This document shows, in pieces, positions 33,333-42,401 of a DNA stretch of 64,000 bases. The position numbers and the translations under genes were made by a program. The notes below the pieces were generated by a model, which had not been told where the DNA came from, made no database searches, and saw only the letters and a program-made list of their open reading frames with translations. Position 1 is the stretch's first letter. Each line of letters opens with the position of its first letter. The stretch is from Deinococcus arcticus. GTDB taxonomy: Bacteria; Deinococcota; Deinococci; Deinococcales; Deinococcaceae. Location of the stretch: NCBI RefSeq assembly GCF_003028415.1, contig NZ_PYSV01000011.1:62001-126000 (forward strand). Reading direction: 5' to 3'.

Positions 33333-35446
33333 GCGCCGCTCGCTTCGCGCCTGCGGCGGCGGGCGTGGCGCAGTTCGGCGGCCACAAAGGCCAGCAGGTT
33401 CAGGGCATACACCAGCACCAGCCCTGCCACCAGGGCCGTGCGGGTGCCTTCCAGGGTCAGGCCCGGCAGGTCCGGCACCGCCACCAGCCCGGTGGCGGGA
33501 AACAGCGCCGAGAGCAGCGCGCCCCAGGCCAGCAGCAGCACGCTGCCCCAGGGACTGTCCAGCAGCGAGGACCCCGGCAGCAGCAGCGCCAGCGCGCGGT
33601 AGGCCAGGGGCCGCGCCTGCGCGGGGGCCGGGACCGAGGCCGGCAGCAGCAGGGCCAGCGCCAGCAGCGCCGCCAGCACCCCCGAGCCCAGCAGCGCCAG
33701 CCCCAGGCGCGGCGAACCCCCGCCCGAGGGATCCAGCAGCGACAGCGGCTCGCGCAGGGCGCCGCGCAGGGTCACGCTCAGGTCGCCGGTCACGGCGCGG
33801 GTGAGGCGGCGCTGGTCCGGGTAGCACAGCCGGGGCACGCCGGGACGGTAGGTGCGCTGAAAGGCCGCCTCGGGGGTGCCCGGGTTCAGGCCCAGGTTAA
33901 AGGCGGCGGCTTCCAGGTCAGGCCGGGCCGACAGGGCGGCGCGGTAGAGCTCCCGGGCCTGGGGTTCGTCGCCGCGCGTCTGGGCAATCACGCCCAGATT
34001 GTTGCGCACGCAAGGATCGGTGTCGGCGGCGGCGTACACCTCACGGGCCTGGGCGTCCTCGCCGTCGAGCTGCGCGCTGAGTCCGGCCAGCAGCGCGGCG
34101 TCGGGACCGGGGCGCAGCGCCAGCGCCGAGAGCTGGGCCCCGCCCCAGCCGCCCCCGTAGGTACCGCTGGCCAGGGCCGGCGAGCGCAGCCCGGCGCCCG
34201 CGAGGTTGGCCCAGTGCAGCCCGCCAGTCACCACCAGCAGGCTCAGGGCCAGCAGAAACAGGGTCAGGCGCTCGCCGGGGCTGGCGTAGGCCACGAACAC
34301 CCGCCGCGCGCGCGACAGGGGGTGGCGCAGCCACGAGCGGTAGCGGCCCCCCAGCGCCGCCGTGTCCTGCGCCTGGGGCCGCCACGCCCGCACCGCCACC
34401 GCCAGCAGCCCCGAGAGCAGCGCTGCGCCCAGCCCCAGCATGGCCAGCCGCGCGGCGTCGCGCACCCCGCGCAGACCCTCGGGGCCCAGGTTGTACAGGG
34501 TGCCCGCGCGCAGCGAACGCGAGAACTGCCGCCACTCGCCCGCCTCGCCCTCGCGGCCCTGCGCTTCCAGGGCCTGGGCGTAGCGGGCGTACAGCGCCTC
34601 GCCGCCTTCAAAGCGGGGGTGCAGTTCACGCAGGTAGGCCATCCACACGCCCGCGCGGGCCAAGCGCCGCTGGTCCAGCAGGGTGCTCACGTAGCCGGCC
34701 GGGTCGCCGTAGGCTTTCAGCGCCCCCCGGCTGACGGTCACCGCCGGGTCAATGCCGCGCGCCGCCGCGTCGCGCCGCGCGCGGTCCAGGGCCAGATCGG
34801 CGGCCGAGGGAAAGCCGGCGCTGTCCAGCCGCGCGGCCAGCGCCACCCAGGCGGGAAAGGGAAGGGTGCCCCCCAGGGCGCGGCGCACGGCGCTCAGGGC
34901 GGCGTAGGCGTCGGCGCGCACAGCCCGGGCCTCACGCACCGCCAGAAAGGGGTTCAGCGGGTCCAGCGCGGCGGCGCGGCCCAGTTCGCCTGCCGGGGTG
35001 GTGTCGGCCACGCGCGCCAGCCAGCCGCTTACCTCGGGCACAGGTGGGGGCACCACCCGCTCCTGCACGCTCAGGCCGCTGGCCGGGTCCAGCGTGAAGC
35101 GCTCGGTCAGGCCGGCCAGCTCGGTGCTCACGCGCACCACCCCGCCCGAGGCGTCCAGCGAGGTGACCACGCCGCTCAGGTCGGCGCGGGCCACAGCCAC
35201 GCCGCCCGCGCCCAGTTCATAGACGGCGGGGCCGGCGCCCAGCAGCACCCGCCCCTCCAGCTCCAGCGGCCCGGTCAGCGGCCCCCACGAGGCCGGAAAG
35301 GTGCGCTGCCAGCGGGGGCCGGTGCCCTCAGGCTCCACGGTCAGGGTGCGGCCACTCAGGGTGGCGGTGGCCTGCACGCTGCTGCCCAGCAGGGCCAGCA
35401 GCAGGCCGGCGCGCGCCAGCACCCGGCAGGCCAGCGCCCGCTTCAC
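33329..35446 (-). CDS. large membrane protein with TPR-like region
   Basis: A 705-residue protein with an N-terminal signal segment (LARAGLLLALLGSSVQATA), an exported-looking beta-rich region, several hydrophobic segments in the middle and at the C-terminus (LFLLALSLLVVTGGLHWANLAGAG, LALLGSGVLAALLALALLLPA, LVAGLVLVYALNLLAFVAAEL), and a TPR-like pair (NNLGVIAQTRGDEPQARELYRAALSARPDLEAAAFNLGL). No named family recognised. It lies between plsY and ubiX with ATGA overlaps at both ends, so it is expressed with lipid and isoprenoid genes; a cell-envelope role is plausible. Confidence 0.75.
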   Translation of the reverse strand: MKRALACRVLARAGLLLALLGSSVQATATLSGRTLTVEPEGTGPRWQRTFPASWGPLTGPLELEGRVLLGAGPAVYELGAGGVAVARADLSGVVTSLDASGGVVRVSTELAGLTERFTLDPASGLSVQERVVPPPVPEVSGWLARVADTTPAGELGRAAALDPLNPFLAVREARAVRADAYAALSAVRRALGGTLPFPAWVALAARLDSAGFPSAADLALDRARRDAAARGIDPAVTVSRGALKAYGDPAGYVSTLLDQRRLARAGVWMAYLRELHPRFEGGEALYARYAQALEAQGREGEAGEWRQFSRSLRAGTLYNLGPEGLRGVRDAARLAMLGLGAALLSGLLAVAVRAWRPQAQDTAALGGRYRSWLRHPLSRARRVFVAYASPGERLTLFLLALSLLVVTGGLHWANLAGAGLRSPALASGTYGGGWGGAQLSALALRPGPDAALLAGLSAQLDGEDAQAREVYAAADTDPCVRNNLGVIAQTRGDEPQARELYRAALSARPDLEAAAFNLGLNPGTPEAAFQRTYRPGVPRLCYPDQRRLTRAVTGDLSVTLRGALREPLSLLDPSGGGSPRLGLALLGSGVLAALLALALLLPASVPAPAQARPLAYRALALLLPGSSLLDSPWGSVLLLAWGALLSALFPATGLVAVPDLPGLTLEGTRTALVAGLVLVYALNLLAFVAAELRHARRRRREASGA

Positions 35447-36030
35447 GCGCGCTCCGGGCGCCCGGGGCGGGCCAGCAGGTGGGCGCTGCGCACGGCCATC
35501 ACCACGCCGCCCGCCAGCAGTTCGAGCAGGCCGCCGTAGCGCGTGGCCAGCAGCAGGCCCACCGGCAGGGCCACCACCGTGGCGGCCGGCACCGCGTTCA
35601 GGCCCACGCGGCGCTGCAGTGTGGCGCGGTACAGCGGAATAAACAGCAGCGCCGTGCCCAGGGTGCCCAGCAGGGTCAGCGGGGCCAGCACCAGCAGCGC
35701 GCCCAGCAGCGGCGCAATGCCCCCGCCCCCCCGAAAGCCGAAGAACAGGGGGTAGCAGTGTCCCGCCACCACGGCGCCCATGGCCAGCCAGCCCCAGTCG
35801 GGGGCCAGGGCGCGGGACAGCAGGGCGGCCAGCACCCCCTTGGCGATGTCCAGGGCCGTGACCAGCACGGCGGCGCGGCGGCCATATTGCCGGAAGGTGC
35901 CGCTGCCGCCCGGCAGATCCCGGTCGCGGATATCAGCGCCCCGGGCGCGCGAATACAGCACCCCGGCCACCAGGGACCCCAGCAGGTACGCGGCGAGGGC
36001 CACAAACACGGGCGCGGCGGTAGGGGGCAT
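35443..36030 (-). CDS. PlsY-like glycerol-3-phosphate acyltransferase (divergent)
   Basis: A 195-residue protein with about five membrane segments and a PlsY layout. It has DLPGGSGTFRQYG where classical PlsY has GSGNPGATN, and GHCYPLFFGFRGGGGIAP where PlsY has GHxFPVFLxFxGGKGVAT. The second motif lacks the usual Lys. PlsY transfers acyl groups from acyl-phosphate to glycerol 3-phosphate at the inner membrane. The changes mean activity or substrate may differ. First gene of the leftward operon running through the TPR protein, ubiX, ispD and ispE. Confidence 0.75.
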   Translation of the reverse strand: MPPTAAPVFVALAAYLLGSLVAGVLYSRARGADIRDRDLPGGSGTFRQYGRRAAVLVTALDIAKGVLAALLSRALAPDWGWLAMGAVVAGHCYPLFFGFRGGGGIAPLLGALLVLAPLTLLGTLGTALLFIPLYRATLQRRVGLNAVPAATVVALPVGLLLATRYGGLLELLAGGVVMAVRSAHLLARPGRPERA

Positions 36031-36073
36031 ACGGCGGCCATTCTAGCGGGGCGCGCCCTCTAGACTCGGCGCC

Positions 36074-36814
36074 ATGAGCGCCCTGCCCGACCGCCCCCTG
36101 AGCCGCGCCGAACTGCGCCGCTACAGCCGCGCGCTGCTGGTCCCCGAATGGCAGGAGGCCGGTGCCCAGGCCCGTGTGGGGGCCGCCCGGGTGGTGGTGG
36201 TGGGGGCCGGCGGCCTGGGCAGCCCGGTGATTGCGGCGCTCTCAGGCGCCGGGGTGGGTCAACTGGTCATTGCCGAGGGCGACACCGTGGACCTCAGCAA
36301 CCTGCACCGCCAGAGCCTGTACACCACCCCGGATGTGGGCGCCCCCAAGGCCGAGCGCGCCGCCGCCCGCGCCCAGCAGCTCAATCCCCAGGTGCGCGTG
36401 CGCGTGGCTCCACCGGTGGACGACCGCACGCTGCCGGGGCTGCTCTCAGACGCCGCGCTGCTGATTGACGCCACCGACAACTTCGAGACGCGCTACCGCA
36501 TTGCCGACGCCTGCACCGCCCTGGGACGCGAATGGGTGTGGGGCGCGGCCAGCGGCACCTCCGGCATGGTCAGCGTGTTTGGCCCGGCCCTGGGCCTGCG
36601 CGACGTGTTTCCCGAACCCGGCGACGCGGCCTCGTGCGACGAGGCGGGGGTGCTGGGGCCCGTGCCCGGCGTGGTGGGCGCCCTGATGGCCCTGGAGGCC
36701 CTGAAGGTCCTGGGCGGGGTGGGCGAGCCCCTGCGCGGGCGCCTGTGGACCTTTGACGCCCTGAGCGGGCACACGCGGGTCCTGCGGCTGGGCCCAGCCC
36801 GCGCGGCCCGGTAA
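36074..36814 (+). CDS. ThiF/MoeB/HesA-family adenylyltransferase
   Basis: A 246-residue E1-like enzyme that adenylates the C-terminal Gly of a small sulfur carrier (ThiS/MoaD type). The nucleotide-binding loop VVVVGAGGLGSPV, the DTVDLSNLHRQSLY stretch and DATDNFETRY are diagnostic. The Cys in SCDEAGVLGPVPG is the candidate thioester residue. The zinc-binding CxxC pairs common in MoeB are not visible. It stands alone, so whether it serves thiamine or molybdopterin synthesis cannot be decided. Confidence 0.9.
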   Translation: MSALPDRPLSRAELRRYSRALLVPEWQEAGAQARVGAARVVVVGAGGLGSPVIAALSGAGVGQLVIAEGDTVDLSNLHRQSLYTTPDVGAPKAERAAARAQQLNPQVRVRVAPPVDDRTLPGLLSDAALLIDATDNFETRYRIADACTALGREWVWGAASGTSGMVSVFGPALGLRDVFPEPGDAASCDEAGVLGPVPGVVGALMALEALKVLGGVGEPLRGRLWTFDALSGHTRVLRLGPARAAR

Positions 36815-36902
36815 GCCGGGCAGGAACAGCCGGATGACCCGGGGCCCAGTTCACCCCCCCGCGCCCCCTTTATTCCCCCTGAAGACCCACGCCCAGGGCG
36901 GC

Positions 36903-36930
36903 TTGACGGCGCGGGCCGGTGTGTTACTGT
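36903..36930 (+). promoter_or_regulatory. sigma-70-type promoter of the HU gene
   Basis: TTGACG (36903-36908) and TACTGT (36925-36930) are spaced by 16 bp and lie about 50 bp upstream of the HU start codon. Confidence 0.6.
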
Positions 36931-36980
36931 GCGCCTGAGCCGACAATCCAGCTCGACTTCAGTTCTCGGAGGTTCTTCTC

Positions 36981-37379
36981 ATGACCAAGAGCACCAAGTC
37001 CGCCGCGAAGCAGCCCGCCCGCAGCGCCGCCCGCACCGGCACGTCCGGCCGCCGGGGCGCCACCGACGCCGCCCGGGGCACGGACGCCGCGCGCGCCGAC
37101 AGCGGCAAGATCGCCAAGACCCAGATTATTGACATGGTGGCCGAGCGCACCTCGCTGAACAAGAAACAGGCGGGCGACGCGGTGGCGACCATGCTCGACT
37201 GCGTGGTGTCGGCCCTGCGTTCCGGCCAGAGCGTGGGCCTGCCCGGCCTGGGCACCCTGAGCATTGCCCAGACGGCCGAACGCAGCGGCGTGCGCCCGGG
37301 CACCTCCGAGCGCATCACCATTCCGGCCGGCCGCAAGGTGCGCTTCAAGGTGGCCACCACCCTCAAGGGCAGCCTGTAA
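36981..37379 (+). CDS. HU-family nucleoid protein with long basic N-terminal extension
   Basis: A 132-residue protein that packs and bends DNA. The first ~46 residues are a Lys/Arg/Ala/Thr-rich tail with no fixed structure ([20 protein letters not shown]). The HU fold follows ([20 protein letters not shown], then [17 protein letters not shown], the DNA-binding arm, and [18 protein letters not shown]). Such tails are known in deinococcal HU. GGAGG lies 7 bp before the ATG. A strong terminator follows the gene. Confidence 0.95.
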   Translation: MTKSTKSAAKQPARSAARTGTSGRRGATDAARGTDAARADSGKIAKTQIIDMVAERTSLNKKQAGDAVATMLDCVVSALRSGQSVGLPGLGTLSIAQTAERSGVRPGTSERITIPAGRKVRFKVATTLKGSL

Positions 37380-37404
37380 GGGTTCGTAGAACAGTTTTTA
37401 AGGC

Positions 37405-37433
37405 AGCGGCGCTGATTGGGCGCCGCTGTTTTT
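37405..37433 (+). terminator. intrinsic terminator of the HU gene
   Basis: An 8-bp stem AGCGGCGC/GCGCCGCT with a 7-nt loop, followed by GTTTTT. Confidence 0.9.
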
Positions 37434-37885
37434 CATGGTCTGACGGTGCACAGTAAAGAAGGACGTGTGTGGGGTAAGAGCAGGCCGCGTGATCAAAGAC
37501 AGCGTTGAAGCTGGTGGGTGCGGTGCAGGCCACGGGGAACAGTCTGCAGCTCGGCGGCCTGTCCTTGATTGAAGAAGGAAGGGGCCAAAAGAAAATGGGT
37601 GAAAAGCAGCAGCGTTGTGTGGCAAAAAATGGCAACAAGCTGCTGCCCCAATTCTGTTCTGTGCCTGTACAAGGCAAGTCAGCCGGAACTTGGGGTGTAG
37701 AGTTGCCCGGCAAGATCATCTGGCGCCCCTGTTGAGGTTGAAGGGGGTGCGGCGCAGCGATGCCCTTGAGGTCACACGCCCTTTTCACCTGAACTCCCTT
37801 TTGACCTGAATGGGGAAGAAGGTTGAAAAAGCAGGCTTTACAATGAAGCGGGCAGGCGGTCATACTCCTTTGAAGGAGGCGCGAT
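37434..37885. other. gene-free intergenic region
   Basis: About 450 bp between the HU terminator and the next gene, with no frame that looks coding. A short tandem repeat (CCCTTTTCACCTGAA then CCCTTTTGACCTGAA) lies near 37780-37810, and a -10-like TACAAT at 37839-37844. GAAGGAGG at the end is the ribosome-binding site of the next gene. Confidence 0.5.
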
Positions 37886-38317
37886 ATGGCTTACAAGAAA
37901 CTCAGTGAACAGGTGCAGGAACTCAGTAACCCCCAGCGCAGCGATACGTTTATCAAGCTGTTCCGTGAAGCGGTGCGGCAGGGCAAATTCGACGCGGCGT
38001 ACATGCCCGAGCGCTTCACCATGCCCAAGCAGTTCAGCCGCCGTGGCAGTGAAGGCACCTACGAGCGTGACACGCGCGAGATGCTCTTTGAACAGAGCAA
38101 GGAATTCGACGCGTGGTTTGAAGAAACCAACCGCGCCCTGGCCTCGGCCCGGCGCGGCGGCAACATCAAGCCCAGCGTGGAAGCCATTGAAGCGGGCCTG
38201 GTGGATTTCAGGACCATGGCCGAAGAAACCCGGCGCAAGATGCAGGCCAGCTACGAAAAGGGGCAGGCCCTGGGCAAAAGCCGCTCCAAGAGCAGCGGCA
38301 AGGGCAAGAAGAAATAA
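37886..38317 (+). CDS. hypothetical protein, soluble helical with basic tail
   Basis: A 143-residue protein beginning MAYKKLSEQVQELSNPQRSD. Strongly helical (TYERDTREMLFEQSKEFDAWFEETNRALASAR), ending in a very basic Lys/Ser/Gly tail (KSRSKSSGKGKKK) that could touch nucleic acid. GGAGG precedes the ATG. No named family recognised. A weak terminator hairpin follows and gmk comes next. Confidence 0.75.
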   Translation: MAYKKLSEQVQELSNPQRSDTFIKLFREAVRQGKFDAAYMPERFTMPKQFSRRGSEGTYERDTREMLFEQSKEFDAWFEETNRALASARRGGNIKPSVEAIEAGLVDFRTMAEETRRKMQASYEKGQALGKSRSKSSGKGKKK

Positions 38318-38333
38318 CGTTGCTGTACGCTCG

Positions 38334-38368
38334 GGCGGCCTCCTCTCGTGGGGGCCGCCTGTTCTCTT
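38334..38368 (+). terminator. probable intrinsic terminator
   Basis: GGCGGCC (38334-38340) pairs with GGCCGCC (38353-38359), followed by the T-rich TGTTCTCTTT. The T run is interrupted, so efficiency is uncertain. Confidence 0.5.
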
Positions 38369-38397
38369 TGGCCGGGCGCATTGGGTATGGTGGCGGG

Positions 38398-39114
38398 ATG
38401 ACCGCTGGCCTTCCTTCTGACATGCCCCTGAGCACCCCACCGCGCCGGGGCCTCCTTCTGGTGATGACCGGCGCGTCGGGTGTGGGCAAGGGCACCCTGC
38501 GCGAGCGCTGGCTGGCCGGGCAGAACGTGTTTTACAGCACCTCCTGGACCACCCGTGAGGCCCGCCCCGGCGAGGAACACGGCGTGCATTACGTGTTCGT
38601 GACCCCCGACGACTTCGAGACCAAGGCGCGCGGCGGCGGTTTTCTGGAACACGCGGCGTTTGTGGGCAACCGTTACGGCACGCCCATTGAGCCCATCGAG
38701 GCGGCGCTGTCGCGCGGGCAGGACGTCATTCTGGAAATTGAGGTGGAGGGGGCCATGCAGGTCAAGGCCCGCATGGGAGAAGAGGCCATCCTGATTTTCA
38801 TCATGCCGCCCAGCCTCTCGGAACTGCGCCGCCGCCTGGAAGGGCGCGCCACCGAGACCCCCGAGCGCATTGAAAAGCGCCTGATCCGCGCGCGTGAAGA
38901 GATCCGCGAGGCCCACGAGTTCCGCTATGTGGTGGTCAATGACGATCTGGACCGCGCCGTGGAGGACCTGCACGCCATTCAGCGCGCCGAGCGGGCCCGC
39001 CAGCGCCCCGAAACCGAGTGGACCGAGGAAGACCGCGAAGCCCGGGTGCGGGCCGACACCCTGCGCAGCTACACCCTCACCGACGCCCAGCTTGATGAGG
39101 TCGCCACCCACTGA
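38398..39114 (+). CDS. gmk: guanylate kinase
   Basis: Phosphorylates GMP to GDP. 238 residues from the ATG at 38398 (an internal ATG at 38422 would also do). P-loop MTGASGVGKGTLRERW, GMP-binding STSWTTREARPGEEHGVHY, the DVILEIEVEGAMQVK segment and the lid RLEGRATETPERIEKRL are all present. The C-terminus extends about 30 residues beyond short family members. Confidence 0.95.
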   Translation: MTAGLPSDMPLSTPPRRGLLLVMTGASGVGKGTLRERWLAGQNVFYSTSWTTREARPGEEHGVHYVFVTPDDFETKARGGGFLEHAAFVGNRYGTPIEPIEAALSRGQDVILEIEVEGAMQVKARMGEEAILIFIMPPSLSELRRRLEGRATETPERIEKRLIRAREEIREAHEFRYVVVNDDLDRAVEDLHAIQRAERARQRPETEWTEEDREARVRADTLRSYTLTDAQLDEVATH

Positions 39115-39165
39115 ACGCGGCCAGCCCGGTGACCACGCACTTTTTCCATCACAGGAGGGCCTTTC

Positions 39166-39690
39166 ATGCCACTGGAACTGATCCAAGGCGATATCGCCGC
39201 GCAGACCACCTGCGCCGTGGTGACGGCCGCAAACAAGGAACTGATGGGCGGCGGGGGCGTGGACGGCGTGATTCACCGCGCCGCTGGCCCCGAGCTGCTG
39301 CGGGCCATTCGCCAGATTGGCGGCGCGCCCACCGGCACAGCGGTCATCACGCCCGCCTTTGACCTGTCCCGGCAGGGCGTGCGGCACGTTCTTCATGCCG
39401 TGGGGCCCATCTGGCGTGGCGGGCACTCAGGCGAGGCTGCGCAGCTGGCCAGCGCTTACCGCCACAGCCTGGAACTGGCCGCCGCGCACGGGTGCAGTAG
39501 CGTGGCGTTTCCGGCCATCAGCACCGGGGTCTACGGCTATCCGCTGGAACAGGCCGCCGAGGTCAGCCTGCGGGCAATCACCGCGTTTCTGGAGGACCAC
39601 CCCGAGTTGCAGGTGCGCGTGGTGCTGCACGGTGCCGGCCCGCTGAATGTCTTTCGCCGGGCGCTGGCGCGGCTGGCACCGCCTGCATAA
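39166..39690 (+). CDS. macrodomain protein, ADP-ribose/O-acetyl-ADP-ribose hydrolase-like
   Basis: A 174-residue single macrodomain. Conserved elements: [37 protein letters not shown] (the ligand loop with Asn and GGGG-VD) and [17 protein letters not shown]. This subgroup removes ADP-ribose from proteins or deacetylates O-acetyl-ADP-ribose. AGGAGG before the ATG. It is followed closely by a promoter with no gene behind it. Confidence 0.9.
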   Translation: MPLELIQGDIAAQTTCAVVTAANKELMGGGGVDGVIHRAAGPELLRAIRQIGGAPTGTAVITPAFDLSRQGVRHVLHAVGPIWRGGHSGEAAQLASAYRHSLELAAAHGCSSVAFPAISTGVYGYPLEQAAEVSLRAITAFLEDHPELQVRVVLHGAGPLNVFRRALARLAPPA

Positions 39691-39692
39691 AC

Positions 39693-39721
39693 TTGACGCC
39701 CCCCGGATACCGCGCTATAGT
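39693..39721 (+). promoter_or_regulatory. strong sigma-70-type promoter with no evident gene
   Basis: TTGACG (39693-39698), a 17-bp spacer and TATAGT (39716-39721), right after the macrodomain gene stop. The predicted transcript start falls near 39728, only a few bases before the terminator stem at 39733. Confidence 0.65.
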
Positions 39722-39732
39722 TCTGGACATCA

Positions 39733-39757
39733 CCGCCCAGAGAGGCGGCTTTTTTTT
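39733..39757 (+). terminator. intrinsic terminator
   Basis: CCGCC (39733-39737) pairs with GGCGG (39744-39748) around a 6-nt loop, followed by eight T. It closes the macrodomain gene and the promoter just before it. Confidence 0.85.
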
Positions 39758-39932
39758 ATTGTCACCCATGGCCAGGCTATTTGCCGGGCCAGCTCGGGAC
39801 GCGCAGAGTGCAGGCCGTGTGCGGCTGTCTGCTCCTTCAGATCGCCGCTTATGCCTTGTGGGGTGGGCTGCATGGCCAGGAACAACCTGGGCCGCCGTGC
39901 AGACCAGTTGGACGGGGGAGAGAAGGGCATCT

Positions 39933-40079
39933 AAGGACGTTGCACCTCACGTTGCGAATTTTCAGGAGAGCACCGAACAGTCTCCACTCCCGGTGCAACG
40001 TCCTTTTTTCGATACTCGCTCTGCTGCGCAGCTGTTCCAGCCCGCTCGGTTGATCTAAAGATCAACAGCGAGCGACTTA
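39933..40079 (+). repeat. structured intergenic repeat, copy 1
   Basis: Part of a three-copy family (also 45606-45731 and 63441-63542). A long outer stem, AAGGACGTTGCACC against GGTGCAACGTCCTT, flanks a loop region and is followed by six T. A second hairpin then follows, GTTGATC/GATCAAC with loop TAAA, inside a CTCGCT/AGCGAG stem. Copy 1 has about 20 extra bases between the two structures. It probably acts as a terminator. The remaining sequence from 39758 to 40347 shows no gene. Confidence 0.8.
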
Positions 40080-40347
40080 AATCCAGCCCCCATCTTGGCT
40101 TGCCCACAGGCTCAGGTCAGGGCGATGGCAGCTGTCACTGGCAGCGCTCCTTGCGGCTGCTCTCTCTTGCCGGCTGGACCGGAACAGCAGGTCCATGAAC
40201 AGCGCCTTCGATTCTGGAAGGGGCGAAACCGGGGGCGAGAGTCTATGACGCCGTGAATGAGTTCTGATGGTGAATGACTCTGCGGAAAATATCGTCTGAG
40301 CCGGTGTTCCTGATCTCCAAAAACCTTCCTTATTCCTCATCAGGTCA

Positions 40348-40377
40348 TTATGTTTTTAGCAGAAAATGTGCTAAACT
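40348..40377 (+). promoter_or_regulatory. candidate RDRM operator and -10 box of ddrC
   Basis: TTATGTTTTTAGCAGAA (40348-40364) matches 12 of 17 positions of the deinococcal radiation/desiccation response motif as I remember it (TTATGTCATTGACATAA). It overlaps a perfect inverted repeat, TTTAGCA/TGCTAAA, at 40355-40375. TAAACT at 40372-40377, preceded by TG, reads as an extended -10. This would start the transcript at or next to the ddrC ATG. DdrO would be the expected repressor. Confidence 0.55.
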
Positions 40378-40384
40378 CTTGGAG

Positions 40385-41080
<696 letters not shown>

Positions 41081-41090
41081 GCGGGGGCCG

Positions 41091-41320
41091 ATGGCGGAAA
41101 GCAGATGGCAGATGGCTGAACACAGGCCGTCTGCCTTCTCTTTTGTCTGGTGGTCGGGCCGGTGGTCAAGCGGGGCATGGGTGGCATGTCGTCTGGGACG
41201 CAGGTCACGCTCCACCCTCTGCAGGCCCCGCTAAGAATGGAAAAACAGCGTGTTGGTCCTCCTGTCTCTGCAAGGTCTTCGCTTTTGCCATCTGCCATAG
41301 ACCATCCGCCATCTGCCGCC
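41091..41320. repeat. short ATGGCAG-type repeats in inverted clusters
   Basis: Direct copies of AGATGGC lie at 41091-41116, and their reverse complements (GCCATCTGCC, twice) at 41287-41320, flanking about 170 bp without a gene. The two clusters could pair in RNA or arise from simple-repeat expansion. Confidence 0.6.
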
Positions 41321-41354
41321 CTTTCCCTCATCCAGGCCCGCTAGAATCCAGCAC

Positions 41355-42401
41355 GTGCCGCCCCTCCTGATTCGCCTCGTCCTGGCCGAGGTCACGCGCT
41401 GGTATGCGGCGGGCGTGGCACTGTTTCTGTCGCTGCAGATGATCGACGCCCTGAGCAGCACGGTGGCCAAGTTGCTGCAGTTCCGCCCGCCCGTGGACAA
41501 AGCCGCCCTGGCCTTTCTGAGCATCGCGCCGGGCATTCTGAACAAGAGTCTGGTGCTGGCGGTGCCGTTTGCCATCCTGCTGGCCTTTTCGCGGATGCAG
41601 CGCGACAGCGAACTCAAGGCGATCAGCGCCGGGGGGGTGCCGCCGCTGCGGCTGGTGTGGCCGCTCGCGCTGCCCTTCGTGCTGGTGGCGGCGCTGGCCT
41701 ACGTGAACGGCGACCGCATCGTGCCGTCCAATCTGGCCCGCTGGGACACCGCCTGGTTCAACATCTACAATATTCCACTGCCGCTGCAGACGCAGAAAAA
41801 GTACACCTATGCCCCGCCCGGCGCGCTGTACTACGCGGGCAGCGTGATCAGCACCGGCGACGGCACCACCGCGCAGCTGCAGGGCGTGATGGTGCAGCGG
41901 GGCGGCGAAATCCTGACCGCCAGCAGCGGCACCTGGGACAGCAGGGCCCGCACCTGGACGCTGCTCAGCCCCTGGCGCGCCCGTCCGGGGCAGCCGCCGC
42001 AGCTGCTGAACAAGCCGCTGACCGTGCCGCAGACCGACACCCTGCGCCCCCCGCCCGCCAAGGCCGAGCAGACCACCACCCCCGACCTGCGCGCGCGCGC
42101 CGCCGATCCCCAGGTGCTGCCTGCCGATCAGCGCGAGGCGGCGTTTCAGATTGTCCGCCGCATGGCCGACCCGCTGACCGCCGTGGTGTTCGCCCTGGCG
42201 GCCGGGGCCCTGGGGCTGCTGCTGCGCAACCGCGCCGCCGCCTTTGCCGCCGTGCTGGTGTTTCTGGTGAGCTTCTACGTGCTGTGGACCACAGTGCCGG
42301 GGCTGGCGCGCGCCGGGGCGCTGTCGCCCGCGCTGGCGGCGTGGCTGCCCAATCTGGCCTTCGTGCTGCTGGCCGCCGCCCTGGCCTGGAGGCTGCGGTG
42401 A
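41355..42401 (+). CDS. LptF/LptG family permease (first of pair)
   Basis: A 348-residue membrane protein with a GTG start. Three N-terminal and three C-terminal membrane segments flank a periplasmic beta-rich domain (KKYTYAPPGALYYAGSV...), the layout of YjgP/YjgQ permeases. In Gram-negatives LptF and LptG export lipopolysaccharide. Deinococcus lacks classical LPS, so another envelope lipid is the likely cargo. Its stop overlaps the start of the paralogue downstream (GTGA). Confidence 0.88.
   Translation: MPPLLIRLVLAEVTRWYAAGVALFLSLQMIDALSSTVAKLLQFRPPVDKAALAFLSIAPGILNKSLVLAVPFAILLAFSRMQRDSELKAISAGGVPPLRLVWPLALPFVLVAALAYVNGDRIVPSNLARWDTAWFNIYNIPLPLQTQKKYTYAPPGALYYAGSVISTGDGTTAQLQGVMVQRGGEILTASSGTWDSRARTWTLLSPWRARPGQPPQLLNKPLTVPQTDTLRPPPAKAEQTTTPDLRARAADPQVLPADQREAAFQIVRRMADPLTAVVFALAAGALGLLLRNRAAAFAAVLVFLVSFYVLWTTVPGLARAGALSPALAAWLPNLAFVLLAAALAWRLR

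Noticed and set aside
37505..37735. Possible small gene after HU
   Set aside because: No ribosome-binding site, low-complexity translation and no recognisable domain.
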